Shown here piece by piece: positions 34,436-42,731 of a stretch of DNA of 64,000 bases. A program made the translations under genes and the position numbers. Origin of the DNA: Polyangiaceae bacterium (GTDB lineage Bacteria; Myxococcota_A; Polyangia; Polyangiales; Polyangiaceae); NCBI GenBank assembly GCA_025936115.1, contig JAICTZ010000002.1, forward strand, positions 186,001 to 250,000. Reading direction: 5' to 3'. Below the pieces are notes generated by a model. That model was given only the letters and a program-made list of their open reading frames with translations, was not told where the DNA came from and made no database searches. How positions within the stretch are numbered: the first letter of the stretch is position 1; each line of letters opens with the position of its first letter.

Positions 34436-36076
34436 ATGAACGACCCCGACCCCATCGACGCTCGACTGACCGGGGCCACCCAGGCGCGGCAAGGTTCGAG
34501 CGGGGGCGTCTGGCAGGTGAACACGCGGGGCCGCAAGGTCGTCGAAATGAGCCTTCCCGAGCTCGCTGCCAGCGTGAAGGCGGGCAGGCTCAGCGGCAGG
34601 ACGCTCGTCTGGCACGACGGCATGCCCGCCTGGACACCGCTCGGCGAGGTGCCGGAGCTCTCGCGCATCACGCAAGACTCCGAACCTCCCACGAGCGGCG
34701 CACGTTTCATCGGCAACGAGCCGGAGTCGCTGGCGGGGGTCAAGAGCTACGTGAGCACGGGCAGCGAGCCGCCGACGGATCCGGGCACCCTCGCGATCTA
34801 CGAGCGCCCCCTCGCGACCATCGAATTCCCGGACGCAATGGATGCGGCGCCCGAGTCGGCAGACGAACCGACGCCGGCGTTCGGGTCGTCACGCGAAAAC
34901 GCGCGCACGACGTTGCCGGGACTCGCGCCGGAAGACCTCGTCCCGTTGCCGTCGAGTCGGCCGGGCGTGGCACCGGAGCCGCCGCAGCGCCCCGTTGGGA
35001 CATTTCCGTCGCCGGTCACTTCGTCGCCGCTCGGTGCCGCGCTCTCGTCGATGGCGCGCTCGAATCCGAGCGCCACGCCGCCGCCTCCAGGGCGCTCGAA
35101 GCCGCACCACGACGTCACGAGCTACGCCGTCGCGAAGGCAACGCCGATCCCGAGCACGGAAGCGCTGAAGCAGGCGCTCTCGGCCGCGGACGAAGCGGCC
35201 ACGTCGACACCGAGACCGCTCGCGCCGCCCATGACGAACGGCGCCGTGCCGAAGCCGTCTGCACCGCCCACGCTGAAGGCCGCGGTGCAGAAGCCGTCCA
35301 CGCCGAACGCCGCCGTGCAAAAGCCGCTCGCGCCGGCCGGCGCCGTCAAGGAGCCGCTCGCGCCGAGCGGCGCCGCGCAAAAGCCGTTCGCCGCGACCGT
35401 CATCAGCGCGGAGCCGCCGGTACCAGTCGTACCGTCCACGCGCTCGGCAGCGAGCGTCGATGTCGCCATTTCTACGCCGAAGGCGAGCGTCACGGCGAGC
35501 GTGGTTGCGCCTGCCCGGAGCGCCACCTCCCTCATGCTGCGACCCGCGATCGAGTTTCTGCCGCCCATCATCGTCCAAGAGAAGGAAGACGACGGCGCCT
35601 CGATCATCACGCTGCCCCTCGACGCCAATTTCCACGAATCGACGCTCGTCCTCGCGGGTCGGCGCAGGCCGCGGCGCTGGGTGCCGCTCGGTGCCGCGAT
35701 CGCCGCTGCGGTCGGCGCAGCTTGTCTTGCCTCCGCGCTCACGGCGCTCGTCGTGACCTCGCGCACGCCGGCGACGCGCATCGTCGAAAAGCGCGTGCTC
35801 GTTCCGGTCGCCGCTGCGCCCACGCCTGCCACCGAGGCTCAGCCCCTACCCGCGGCGAGCACCGTCGCGTCCACACCGCCCGACCGCGCGCAGCCGTCGT
35901 CGAATGCCGAGTCGCCCAGGCCGGCCGCGACGGAACGCCTCGGGAGTAAGCCGGAGACGAGCAGCGCGCCCGCGAAAGCTTGGCGCAAGGACGATCCGGG
36001 GGCGCTCGAACAGGCGGCTTCGAGCTCGCCGCGCCGCGGCCAACGCGCCGGTTTCCCGACGAATCCGGGCTTCTGA
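34436..36076 (+). CDS. GYF_2/DUF4339 domain membrane protein with long disordered linker
   Basis: A 546 aa protein. Residues 20-75 form a GYF_2 (DUF4339) domain: WQVNTRGRKVVEMSLPELAA, then VKAGRLSGRTLVWHDGMPAW, a fold that often mediates protein-protein contacts. A long Pro/Ala/Lys-rich low-complexity region (about 80-390) follows, with repeats of the type AVQKPLAPAGAV. A single membrane segment sits near 415-440 (PRRWVPLGAAIAAAVGAACLASALTALVV), and a disordered C-terminal tail ends the protein. The order implies a cytoplasmic N-terminus. ATG 34436 is preferred over 34319 because the longer version overlaps the inverted repeat and adds no recognisable sequence. Confidence 0.75.
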   Translation: MNDPDPIDARLTGATQARQGSSGGVWQVNTRGRKVVEMSLPELAASVKAGRLSGRTLVWHDGMPAWTPLGEVPELSRITQDSEPPTSGARFIGNEPESLAGVKSYVSTGSEPPTDPGTLAIYERPLATIEFPDAMDAAPESADEPTPAFGSSRENARTTLPGLAPEDLVPLPSSRPGVAPEPPQRPVGTFPSPVTSSPLGAALSSMARSNPSATPPPPGRSKPHHDVTSYAVAKATPIPSTEALKQALSAADEAATSTPRPLAPPMTNGAVPKPSAPPTLKAAVQKPSTPNAAVQKPLAPAGAVKEPLAPSGAAQKPFAATVISAEPPVPVVPSTRSAASVDVAISTPKASVTASVVAPARSATSLMLRPAIEFLPPIIVQEKEDDGASIITLPLDANFHESTLVLAGRRRPRRWVPLGAAIAAAVGAACLASALTALVVTSRTPATRIVEKRVLVPVAAAPTPATEAQPLPAASTVASTPPDRAQPSSNAESPRPAATERLGSKPETSSAPAKAWRKDDPGALEQAASSSPRRGQRAGFPTNPGF

Positions 36077-36082
36077 ACGCCG

Positions 36083-36358
36083 CTAGTACTGCTTCGCCGG
36101 TCTTGAATGGCCAGATCACGATCGGCGCGGGTGGAGACGAGCTACGAAAAACCGGCGAGGCCGGTGGACGGCCGTCCGTCCGTACGCTCCAGCCGCCACG
36201 CGTTATCAGCCGTCGTCTGCCGGGGGCCCGCCAACGACTCGCGATTTTCGCGAACTCACCCGAGCGCGTCCGCCGGTCTCGCCGGTTTCTCGTGTGGCCT
36301 GTCGCCACTCACGCCGATCGAGATCTGCTCCTGCCAAAGACTGGCGAAGTAGTGTTAG
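36083..36358. repeat. REPIN-like element with ~85-90 bp terminal inverted repeats
   Basis: The whole gap between the DUF4339 stop and the LOG stop is one element. The left arm, about 36083-36172, has CTTCGCCGGTCTT, CAGATCACGATCGGCGCGGG and AAACCGGCGAGGCCGGTGGAC. It matches the reverse complement of 36270-36358 (CTTCGCCAGTCTT, CAGATCTCGATCGGCGTGAG, AAACCGGCGAGACCGGCGGAC) at roughly three in four positions. A spacer of about 100 bases without visible coding sits between them. Single-arm copies occur at 23951-24020 and 34261-34310. It could also act as a bidirectional hairpin terminator for the two convergent genes. Confidence 0.8.
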
Positions 36359-36933
36359 GCGGCGCTCAGGCGCCCAGCGAGCCGCCCGAGTAGCCGCTCG
36401 CCGTCGTCGTCGACCGATACGAGCTCGAGACTCTCCGGCCGCGCGAAGCCTTGCCCCACGATTTTGGACGTGAGCTCCAGCAACGGGCGGAAGAAGCCGT
36501 TAACGTCCAAGAGCCCCATCGGCTTGGCGTGAAACCCGAGCTGCGCCCAGGTCCACATCTCGAAGAGCTCGTCGAGCGTGCCGAGGCCGCCCGGGAGCGC
36601 GATGAACGCGCTCGCGAGACTGGCCATCAGCGCTTTGCGCTCGTGCATGCCGCCAACGACGTGTCGTTCGCTCAGGCGCGAGTGCAGGAGCTCACGCTCG
36701 GCGAGTCCCGCGGGGATGACGCCGATCACGCGACCACCGGCGGCGAGCGCGGCGTCGGCGAGCGCGCCCATGAGACCCGTATGACCGCCCCCGTAGATGA
36801 GCGTGATGCCGCGCCCGGCGAGCAGACGACCCAATGCCTCGGCCGCGCGCATGAAGGCGGGGTCGTGACCTTTGCTCGAGCCGCAGAAAACGCAGAGACT
36901 TTCGAGCGCGCGCGAGCGCCCAGCGCCGCTCAT
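36355..36933 (-). CDS. LOG-family protein (cytokinin riboside monophosphate phosphoribohydrolase-like)
   Basis: A Rossmann-fold protein of 192 aa with the LOG signature PGGLGTLDELFEMWTWAQLG (catalytic Arg/Glu region) and the early SLCVFCGSSKGHDPAF and LIYGGGHTGLMGALAD motifs. Family members release a base from nucleoside 5'-monophosphates; the cellular substrate here is unknown. ATG 36933 overlaps the stop of the upstream GST gene (ATGA), so the two are translationally coupled. A longer frame to 37002 is Arg-rich and overlaps the GST gene. Confidence 0.9.
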   Translation of the reverse strand: MSGAGRSRALESLCVFCGSSKGHDPAFMRAAEALGRLLAGRGITLIYGGGHTGLMGALADAALAAGGRVIGVIPAGLAERELLHSRLSERHVVGGMHERKALMASLASAFIALPGGLGTLDELFEMWTWAQLGFHAKPMGLLDVNGFFRPLLELTSKIVGQGFARPESLELVSVDDDGERLLGRLAGRLSAA

Positions 36934-37586
36934 TCTTGCCAGGCCTCGCTCACCGCGGGCCGAGCGCGCGCGACCCACGCCGCGACGCTCGGCCGCCGCC
37001 ACTGAGCTTCTGCATGCAGGCGCAGCGGCGCGGGAACGGTGTCGCCGTTTGCGACCAACCGCATGAGCGCGAGCGCGAGATCGAGGTCGGCGATGGACCA
37101 GGTCGTGAAGAGTTGGGCGCGCCCGCCGAGGAGCGCTGTCGCGATGCTGACGAGCTTCTCGGCGTCGACGCGCGCGGCGTCGCTGAGCGGGGTCGAGACG
37201 TGATCGAAAAAAATACTGCTCGTGGGGCGTTCGTTGCGGAGCGCCGGGAGATCCGAGCGCAACCAGCCGAGCACTTGCCGCGCCCGTGCCCGCTCTTCCC
37301 GCGACTCGGGTAAGAGCGGAGGATGCGCGGGCGCCGGCAGGAGCTCGTCCAAGTATTCGACGATCGCCACCGACTCGCTGAGCGAGAAATCTCCTGCCGA
37401 GAGCGTGGGCACGCGCGAGGTGAGCGAGCGCGCGACGAAATCCGGCTCGCGCTGCTCGCCACGAGCGAGGTCGAGCGCTCGAAACGTGAAGGGGACGCGC
37501 TTCTCTTTGAGTGCCACGAACGCAGTCAAAACGAACGGGCTATCGAGCTTACGCTCGCCGAACAGGGTGAACGTCGGCTCCGTCAT
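36930..37586 (-). CDS. yfcF: Glutathione S-transferase, YfcF-like
   Basis: A 218 aa GST. The N-terminal thioredoxin-like domain (FTLFGERKLDSPFVLTAFVA; VPTLSAGDFSLSESVAIVEY with the SES glutathione-binding turn) is followed by an all-helical domain. RARARQVLGWLRSDLPALRN and ERPTSSIFF, then SIADLDLALALMRLVANGD, closely follow the order in E. coli YfcF. This suggests glutathione transferase/peroxidase activity in the cytoplasm. It is coupled to the LOG gene downstream and divergent from the response-regulator gene at 37699. Confidence 0.85.
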   Translation of the reverse strand: MTEPTFTLFGERKLDSPFVLTAFVALKEKRVPFTFRALDLARGEQREPDFVARSLTSRVPTLSAGDFSLSESVAIVEYLDELLPAPAHPPLLPESREERARARQVLGWLRSDLPALRNERPTSSIFFDHVSTPLSDAARVDAEKLVSIATALLGGRAQLFTTWSIADLDLALALMRLVANGDTVPAPLRLHAEAQWRRPSVAAWVARARPAVSEAWQE

Positions 37587-37698
37587 GAACCGAGCCTAGC
37601 GGTACGCGACCGGCCCGAGGAGGTCCATTCCGCTCAAGTCGAACCTACAGGGCCTTGACCGCCGTAACGCGAGGCCGGCACCATCGAGCGATTCGGGA

Positions 37699-39096
37699 AT
37701 GAGCGCTCGCATCCTGGTCGTTGACGACAGCCCGACCATTCGCAAGGTCGTGAGTTCCATTCTCCTCGATCGCGAATACGAGCCGCTACTCGCGGAAGAC
37801 GGCCAGGCAGCGCTCGATCTGCTCGTCAACGAGAAGGTCGATCTCGTGCTGCTCGACTTCGTGATGCCGAAGATGAACGGCTATCAGTTCTGCCGCGAGC
37901 TGCGCGCCAACCCGGAGCTCAAAAATCTGCCCGTCGTGCTGATGAGCGCCAAGGGCGACAAAATTCGCGGTCAGTTCGTGGAACAGACGGGGGCGATCGA
38001 CGCCATCACCAAGCCCTTCGACGCGCGCGGGCTCGTCGCCGTGGTCGAAGGCGCGCTCAAGCGGCAGGAGGAAGGCCGCGCGGGCCCCGTGCCCGACGCC
38101 GCGGCCATGCCTGCCGACGACGCGAACCTGCTCGAGAGCATCCGGCCGAGCCGCACGAGCCTGAGCGACGATCCGGCGCTGCGCCGGGTGCAGGCGTCGC
38201 AAGAGTTTGCGATCGCGATTGAACGGCTCGTGTCGGCCGAGCTCAAAAAGCTGAAGAAGCTGCCGCTCGGCACCGACGATCTCGTCAAGCGCTCGATCGA
38301 GCGCGCGATCCGGCCCGATACGATGGCGGCACTTGCGACGCTCGTCCGCGCGCTGAGCTACGGCGAGAACACACGCGAGGTGCTGGCCGGCGACGTGAGC
38401 GTCATATCGATCGCCGAGATCTTGCAGCTGCTCGATCTGCAGCGCCAGACGGGCGCGCTCAGCGTCTTCACGCGTGAAGCGGAGATCACGTTGTACGTGC
38501 GCAACGGCCGCATCGATTTCGCGTCCTGGCGCGGCTTGCGCAGCGAATTCTTGTTCGGACGCTACCTGGTCGAGGACGGCGCGACGACGAAGGACCAGCT
38601 CGCGAGCGCGCTCGACTCGAAGAGTGCGGGCAAGCTCGTGGGCGAAACGCTGCTCGAGCTCGGCCACGCGACGACCGACGCGGTCGCGCGCGCGCTCGTG
38701 CGGCAAACGTCGGAGCTCGTCTACGAAGTCGTGCGCTGGAAGAACGGACGCTTTTCGTTCAGCGTCGGCGTCGATCATCCGCCGGCCGTCAAAGCCGCGC
38801 TCGCCATGGAGACGAGCTCCCTCGTGATGGAGGGTTTCAGGCGCGTCGACGAGTGGCGCTTGATCGAGGGCAGCTTCGATTTCGACGACGTGCTCTATCG
38901 CGACCAGGGCGCGATCGAGCGACTCGACAGCGAGACGAACCTCACGGGACCCGAGCGCAACGTGCTCGCCGCGATCGACAGCGAAAAGACCATCCGCGAG
39001 CTAGTCAATCAGATGCCGGGCAGCTCCTTCGAGGTCTGCAAGATCCTCTACCAGCTCTTGAACTCGCGCTTGGTGCGCCGAAAGACGACGTCATGA
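37699..39096 (+). CDS. Response regulator with DUF4388 (PATAN-like) effector domain
   Basis: A 465 aa protein. The N-terminal CheY-like receiver (1-120) has the acidic pocket VVDDSP, phospho-acceptor Asp53 in LVLLDFVMPKMNG, the Ser in LMSAKGD and Lys in ITKPFDARG. After a linker, a DUF4388 domain (about 230-345) reads LAGDVSVISIAEILQLLDLQ and TGALSVFTREAEITLYVRNG; such domains are thought to mediate protein contacts in motility and polarity regulators. The C-terminal region (about 420-465) is a winged-helix-like module (EKTIRELVNQMPGSSFEVCK). Its stop overlaps the CheW-like start by four bases. It probably serves as CheY-like output of the adjacent kinase. Confidence 0.92.
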   Translation: MSARILVVDDSPTIRKVVSSILLDREYEPLLAEDGQAALDLLVNEKVDLVLLDFVMPKMNGYQFCRELRANPELKNLPVVLMSAKGDKIRGQFVEQTGAIDAITKPFDARGLVAVVEGALKRQEEGRAGPVPDAAAMPADDANLLESIRPSRTSLSDDPALRRVQASQEFAIAIERLVSAELKKLKKLPLGTDDLVKRSIERAIRPDTMAALATLVRALSYGENTREVLAGDVSVISIAEILQLLDLQRQTGALSVFTREAEITLYVRNGRIDFASWRGLRSEFLFGRYLVEDGATTKDQLASALDSKSAGKLVGETLLELGHATTDAVARALVRQTSELVYEVVRWKNGRFSFSVGVDHPPAVKAALAMETSSLVMEGFRRVDEWRLIEGSFDFDDVLYRDQGAIERLDSETNLTGPERNVLAAIDSEKTIRELVNQMPGSSFEVCKILYQLLNSRLVRRKTTS

Positions 39097-39464
39097 GTGA
39101 GCGCGCGGGTCTGCTCGTGCGCGCCGGCGGTGAGCTCGGCTTCGTGCCCGCGACGACGGCGCGCGCGATCGTGCGGCTGCCGCCGATTTCGCCGGTCGCG
39201 AGCACGCCGCTCGGCATGGCCCTCGTCAATGGGCGCGTCGTGCCGGTCGTGGCGCTCGGCAGCCCGACGAACGTACTAGTCCTGTGCGAGCTCGACGACG
39301 AACCGGTAGGCTTTTCGGGGCTCGACGTGAGCGAGGTCGGCGTGTTCGCGGCGAGCGAGCGCGGCGTCGTGGTCGGCGAGCACACGGTGCCGGAGCTCGA
39401 TTTGCTCGGCGCTTGGCGTAGCCTCGAGCCCGTGCTCGAGCCGCAGTGGGGCGACCCGGCATGA
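39093..39464 (+). CDS. CheW-like coupling protein, short
   Basis: A 123 aa protein with the CheW core pattern: LLVRAGGELGFVPATTARAI, then VASTPLGMALVNGRVVPVVALG, the counterpart of the CheW segment that reads G-V-I-N-L-R-G-x-I-V-P-V-I-D-L, and VGFSGLDVSEVGVF. It is shorter than typical CheW (about 160). Such proteins link receptors to CheA. ATG 39093 is inside the upstream stop (ATGA) and it is coupled to the receptor-like gene by another ATGA overlap at 39461. Confidence 0.75.
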   Translation: MSERAGLLVRAGGELGFVPATTARAIVRLPPISPVASTPLGMALVNGRVVPVVALGSPTNVLVLCELDDEPVGFSGLDVSEVGVFAASERGVVVGEHTVPELDLLGAWRSLEPVLEPQWGDPA

Positions 39465-40150
39465 CGAGCGCGGCCGAGCAAGCCGCGCTCGTGGGCGCGC
39501 TCGAGCGAGCGCGGCGCGCGCTCGAAGCAGCCGAGGCGACGCTCGAGCAAGCGCGCGGCGCGGCCTCGCGCGGCGAAACGCAACTCGACGTGCTCGGCGA
39601 CGCAGCGCGCGGCGCGCCGCTGCGCGGCCGCGAAGTGCGCGCGAGCCTCGGCCTATTTTACGAGGCGCTCGAGCGCGCGAAGCTCAGCGCGCTCAACGCG
39701 GGGCTCGAAGCCGCGCGGCTCGGCGATCCTGCGGGTAAGATCGTGCTCGAGCTCGCCGGCGATTTGCGCGAGCTCGTGAGCGGAGCGCTCGCCGCACTCG
39801 AGGCGCACTCCGCCCTGCTCGCCGAGGCGGAGCGCGAGCGCGAGCGCTGGCTCGAGGGCGTTTCGCAGGCGCGCGGCACGATCACGACGCTCGCGAAATT
39901 CGTCAACGCGGGCCACCAGCAGCGCCAGGAGCTCGCGGCGGCGTTTGCCGCCATCGAGCAGGGTGTCGCCCCGGTGCTCGGCGCCGATCCCAAGACCGCG
40001 CGCCTCTTGCTCGAAGTGAACGAGCAGTCCAAGGCGCTCGCTCAAAGCGTCGCGGCGCTCGCGCGCGAACCGGGCGCCCCGAGCGCGGAGCGCGTGCGTG
40101 AGGCGCTCGCACCGCTGCTCGAGGCGCTGGCCGAGGACGACGCCCGATGA
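39461..40150 (+). CDS. Short soluble receptor-like (MCP signalling hairpin) coiled-coil protein
   Basis: A 229 aa almost wholly helical protein. Residues 72-108 (ERAKLSALNAGLEAARLGDP, then AGKIVLELAGDLRELVSGAL) align with the tip of chemoreceptor signalling domains, whose family pattern is ALNAAIEAARAGE...GFAVVADEVR.L. There is no membrane segment, no sensor domain, and only short flanking coiled coils. It is thus a minimal cytoplasmic receptor or receptor mimic that could dock CheA and CheW. No CheR/CheB genes are present nearby. Start ATG 39461 overlaps the CheW stop and its stop overlaps the CheA start. Confidence 0.75.
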   Translation: MTSAAEQAALVGALERARRALEAAEATLEQARGAASRGETQLDVLGDAARGAPLRGREVRASLGLFYEALERAKLSALNAGLEAARLGDPAGKIVLELAGDLRELVSGALAALEAHSALLAEAERERERWLEGVSQARGTITTLAKFVNAGHQQRQELAAAFAAIEQGVAPVLGADPKTARLLLEVNEQSKALAQSVAALAREPGAPSAERVREALAPLLEALAEDDAR

Positions 40151-42270
40151 AGCGCGACGCCGAGCTCGATCGCCTCCTCGCGGAAGAGATCGAGCGCCGG
40201 CTGCCCGCGTTCGTCACGCCCGGCGCTCACGTGATGGACGTGCGGGCGGCGATGCATTCGCTCAAGGGCTCGGCGGCGATGGCAGGTTACGGCGAGCTCG
40301 CGCTCGTGATCGGCCAGCTCGGCGTGCGGCTGAAGAGCGGCGACGACGACGCGCGCTCGCTCGCCGCCGCCGTCATGACGGGCGCGCTCGAACGTTTGCG
40401 TACCGGCAAGCCGCCCTTTCCGACGAGCTGGCCCGAGCCGCCGCCGCCGCTCGAGCCGAGCAACGTCGAGCCGCGTTACCTCTCCGAGTACCACTCGGCG
40501 ATGCGCGACAGGCTCGGCGAAATCGACCAAGCGCTCGCGAGCACGGGAGATCCGCTGCCGATCCTCGAACAGGCGCAGCGCACGGTGCACTCGATGAAGG
40601 GCGCGTCGGCCGGCGTCGGCGACGACGTGACGGCGTGGTACTGCCACGGGCTCGAAGCGCGCCTGCGCGACGCCGCGGCCGACCCGAAGCTCGCGCGCGA
40701 GGCGCTCGTCGAGCTCTCGCGGCACCGTGTGCTGCTCGCGCTGCTGCTCGAGGATCCGGCGCGGGGCCTAGCCGGGCTGCGCGCGCTCAGCGCGACGCTC
40801 GAGCCGAACACGGGGCACGCGACGAGCGCGCCACGTTCCCCGAGCGCGTCGCTTCCGAAGAGCACGCTGCGGCCACCGAGCTTCGCGCCGTCGAGCTCGC
40901 CGCCCGCGCACCCGACCACGTTGCCGCCGCCGCCCCGACCCGTCTCGGGCTACGACGTGCCGCTTCGGGTTTCGCACACCGCCGTCGAGCACCTGATCGA
41001 TCGGCTCGAGAGCCTCGACGCCGTCGGCGACGAGCTCACGGGCGCTGCGACCACGGCGACGCGCACGAGCGCGCGCCTCGCCGAGCTCAGACTCACCTTG
41101 CTCGACGCCGCACGCCGTATCGGTCCGCCGCGCCCGTGGGGGCCGCCCGCGGCCGCGCTCGCCGAGCTCGAAAGTACCGCCGAAGGGCTGCGCCGCGCGG
41201 CGGCGCGCATTCGGCTCGGCGCCGTGACGCTCCGCAGCGGCGCGAGCCTCGTGCGCGCGCGCAGCAGTGAGATGCGCGAAGGGCTCACCGCGCTTCGGCG
41301 CACCTCGATGGGCTGGGTGTTCGAGCGCGTGAGCAACGCCGTCGTTCGCTTCGCCGACGGGCAGAACAAGCTCGTGCGCGTCGAAGTCGCAGGAGGCGAC
41401 GTGAGCGTCGATCGCGTCGTGGCCGAACGCTTGCTCGAGGCCGTGGTGCAGCTCGCGCGCAACGCCGTCGCGCACGGGATCCAGCCGCCAGCCGAGCGTG
41501 AGCGCGCCGGCAAACCCGCGCTCGGCACGATCTGGCTCCGCGCGAGTCGCGACGGCAACCTCTTGCGCGTCAGCGTCGAAGACGACGGGCAAGGCGCGGA
41601 CGCCGCTCGCATTCGACGTATCGCGCTCGAGCGTGGCTTCGCGAGCGCCGAGCTCCTCGGACAGACGAGTCTGCCCGAGCTCATGGGACTGTTGCTGCTC
41701 CCGGGCATGACCACGCGCGAGGGGGCCGACTTGCTCGCGGGGCGCGGCATTGGACTCGATCTCGTGCAATCGGCGGTCAGGCGCTTCGGCGGCGCGGTGC
41801 GATTGCAAAACGGTGTTGCGGGCGGGCTCCTCGCGACGCTCGAGCTGCCGAGCGATCTCGGCGTGGTCAACGTGCTCTGGCTCGAAGAGCGCGGCGCGGA
41901 GTTCGCGCTGCCGGTCAGTTACGCGAGTCGGGTGCTGCTCTCCCAAGGAGCGGCGGTGCCTCGGCTCTCGTCGTGTCTCGGCGAGCGTTGGGCGGCGCCG
42001 GCCCGCTTCGTGATCGAGCTCGCGGGGAACGAGCGCGGGTCGATTCCGGTGGGGGTGGATCACGTCGGGCTGATCGAAGAGTGCAGTCTGCGGGCGCTAC
42101 CGCCACGCATCGCAGCGGCGGGGCCGTTCGGCGGCGCCGTGCTGCGCGCGGACGGCGCGCTACGACTCGTCCTCGACGGGCCGCTGCTCGCGGCGCGCGC
42201 ACGGGTGCTCGCCGCACGTTTCGGACCGAAGTCGAGCTCGTCGCCGAGTAGCGCGCCCGTGCGATCGTGA
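40147..42270 (+). CDS. CheA-like histidine kinase with two Hpt domains
   Basis: A 707 aa kinase. It has two Hpt modules, with phospho-acceptor His37 in AMHSLKGSAAMAGYGE and His148 in TVHSMKGASAGVGDD. A Pro/Ser-rich linker and a dimerisation helix region follow. The CheA-type ATPase has N box QLARNAVAHGIQPPAERERA, G1 EDDGQGADAARI and G2 LLAGRGIGLDLVQSAVRRFGG. The C-terminal CheW-like domain begins at about VVNVLWLEERGAEFALPV. The N box has Ala where CheA usually has Asp (NAVDHG), which may not matter. It is translationally coupled to the receptor-like gene upstream and rimI downstream. Confidence 0.9.
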   Translation: MKRDAELDRLLAEEIERRLPAFVTPGAHVMDVRAAMHSLKGSAAMAGYGELALVIGQLGVRLKSGDDDARSLAAAVMTGALERLRTGKPPFPTSWPEPPPPLEPSNVEPRYLSEYHSAMRDRLGEIDQALASTGDPLPILEQAQRTVHSMKGASAGVGDDVTAWYCHGLEARLRDAAADPKLAREALVELSRHRVLLALLLEDPARGLAGLRALSATLEPNTGHATSAPRSPSASLPKSTLRPPSFAPSSSPPAHPTTLPPPPRPVSGYDVPLRVSHTAVEHLIDRLESLDAVGDELTGAATTATRTSARLAELRLTLLDAARRIGPPRPWGPPAAALAELESTAEGLRRAAARIRLGAVTLRSGASLVRARSSEMREGLTALRRTSMGWVFERVSNAVVRFADGQNKLVRVEVAGGDVSVDRVVAERLLEAVVQLARNAVAHGIQPPAERERAGKPALGTIWLRASRDGNLLRVSVEDDGQGADAARIRRIALERGFASAELLGQTSLPELMGLLLLPGMTTREGADLLAGRGIGLDLVQSAVRRFGGAVRLQNGVAGGLLATLELPSDLGVVNVLWLEERGAEFALPVSYASRVLLSQGAAVPRLSSCLGERWAAPARFVIELAGNERGSIPVGVDHVGLIEECSLRALPPRIAAAGPFGGAVLRADGALRLVLDGPLLAARARVLAARFGPKSSSSPSSAPVRS

Positions 42271-42731
42271 CGCGAGTGAGCGCCTTCGTCGTGACCGAGC
42301 TCGAACCGCCCGATTTCGAGCGGGTGCGCGAGCTCGCGCGCCTCTCGGGGTCCGGTTTCGATCCCGGCGCCGAGCTCGAGCGAGCCTGGGCCAAAATCTG
42401 GGTCGCGCGGCGCGTGGCGGGCTCGACTCCGCTCGGCTTCGTCCTCGTCTGGCGCGCCGCCGACGAGCTCCACGTGATCGACGTGGCAGTGGAGCCGGAA
42501 TCACGCCGGCTCGGCGTCGCCCGCTTGCTACTCCAGCGAGTGATGGCCGAGGGCAGAGCGACCGGCGCGGCCGTCGTGTTGCTCGAAGTGAGACAATCGA
42601 ACGAGGCGGCGCTCGCGCTGTACGGCGCGCTCGGGTTCATTCGAACGAGCGTGCGGCGCGCCTACTATTCGGATAATGGGGAGGATGCGATCATGATGCG
42701 GCTGGACCTTGCTATAGGAGACCCGCCATGA
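42267..42731 (+). CDS. rimI: GNAT acetyltransferase, RimI-type
   Basis: A 154 aa N-acetyltransferase related to ribosomal protein S18 N-terminal acetyltransferase. The acetyl-CoA loop reads VEPESRRLGVARLLLQRVMA, a variant of the RxxGxG/A turn, and the later motif VRQSNEAALALYGALGFIRT is typical of RimI. GTG 42267 overlaps the CheA stop by four bases and its stop overlaps pyrK. A role in modifying S18 is inferred from family resemblance only. Confidence 0.82.
   Translation: MTRVSAFVVTELEPPDFERVRELARLSGSGFDPGAELERAWAKIWVARRVAGSTPLGFVLVWRAADELHVIDVAVEPESRRLGVARLLLQRVMAEGRATGAAVVLLEVRQSNEAALALYGALGFIRTSVRRAYYSDNGEDAIMMRLDLAIGDPP

Noticed and set aside
33547..35949. 800-residue open frame overlapping the aspS end and the DUF4339 gene
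   Set aside because: Arg/Ala-rich out-of-frame reading through two well-supported genes.
36160..36290. Possible small gene inside the spacer of the inverted-repeat element
   Set aside because: Short frames there have no start with a ribosome site and no protein-like composition; the spacer appears non-coding.
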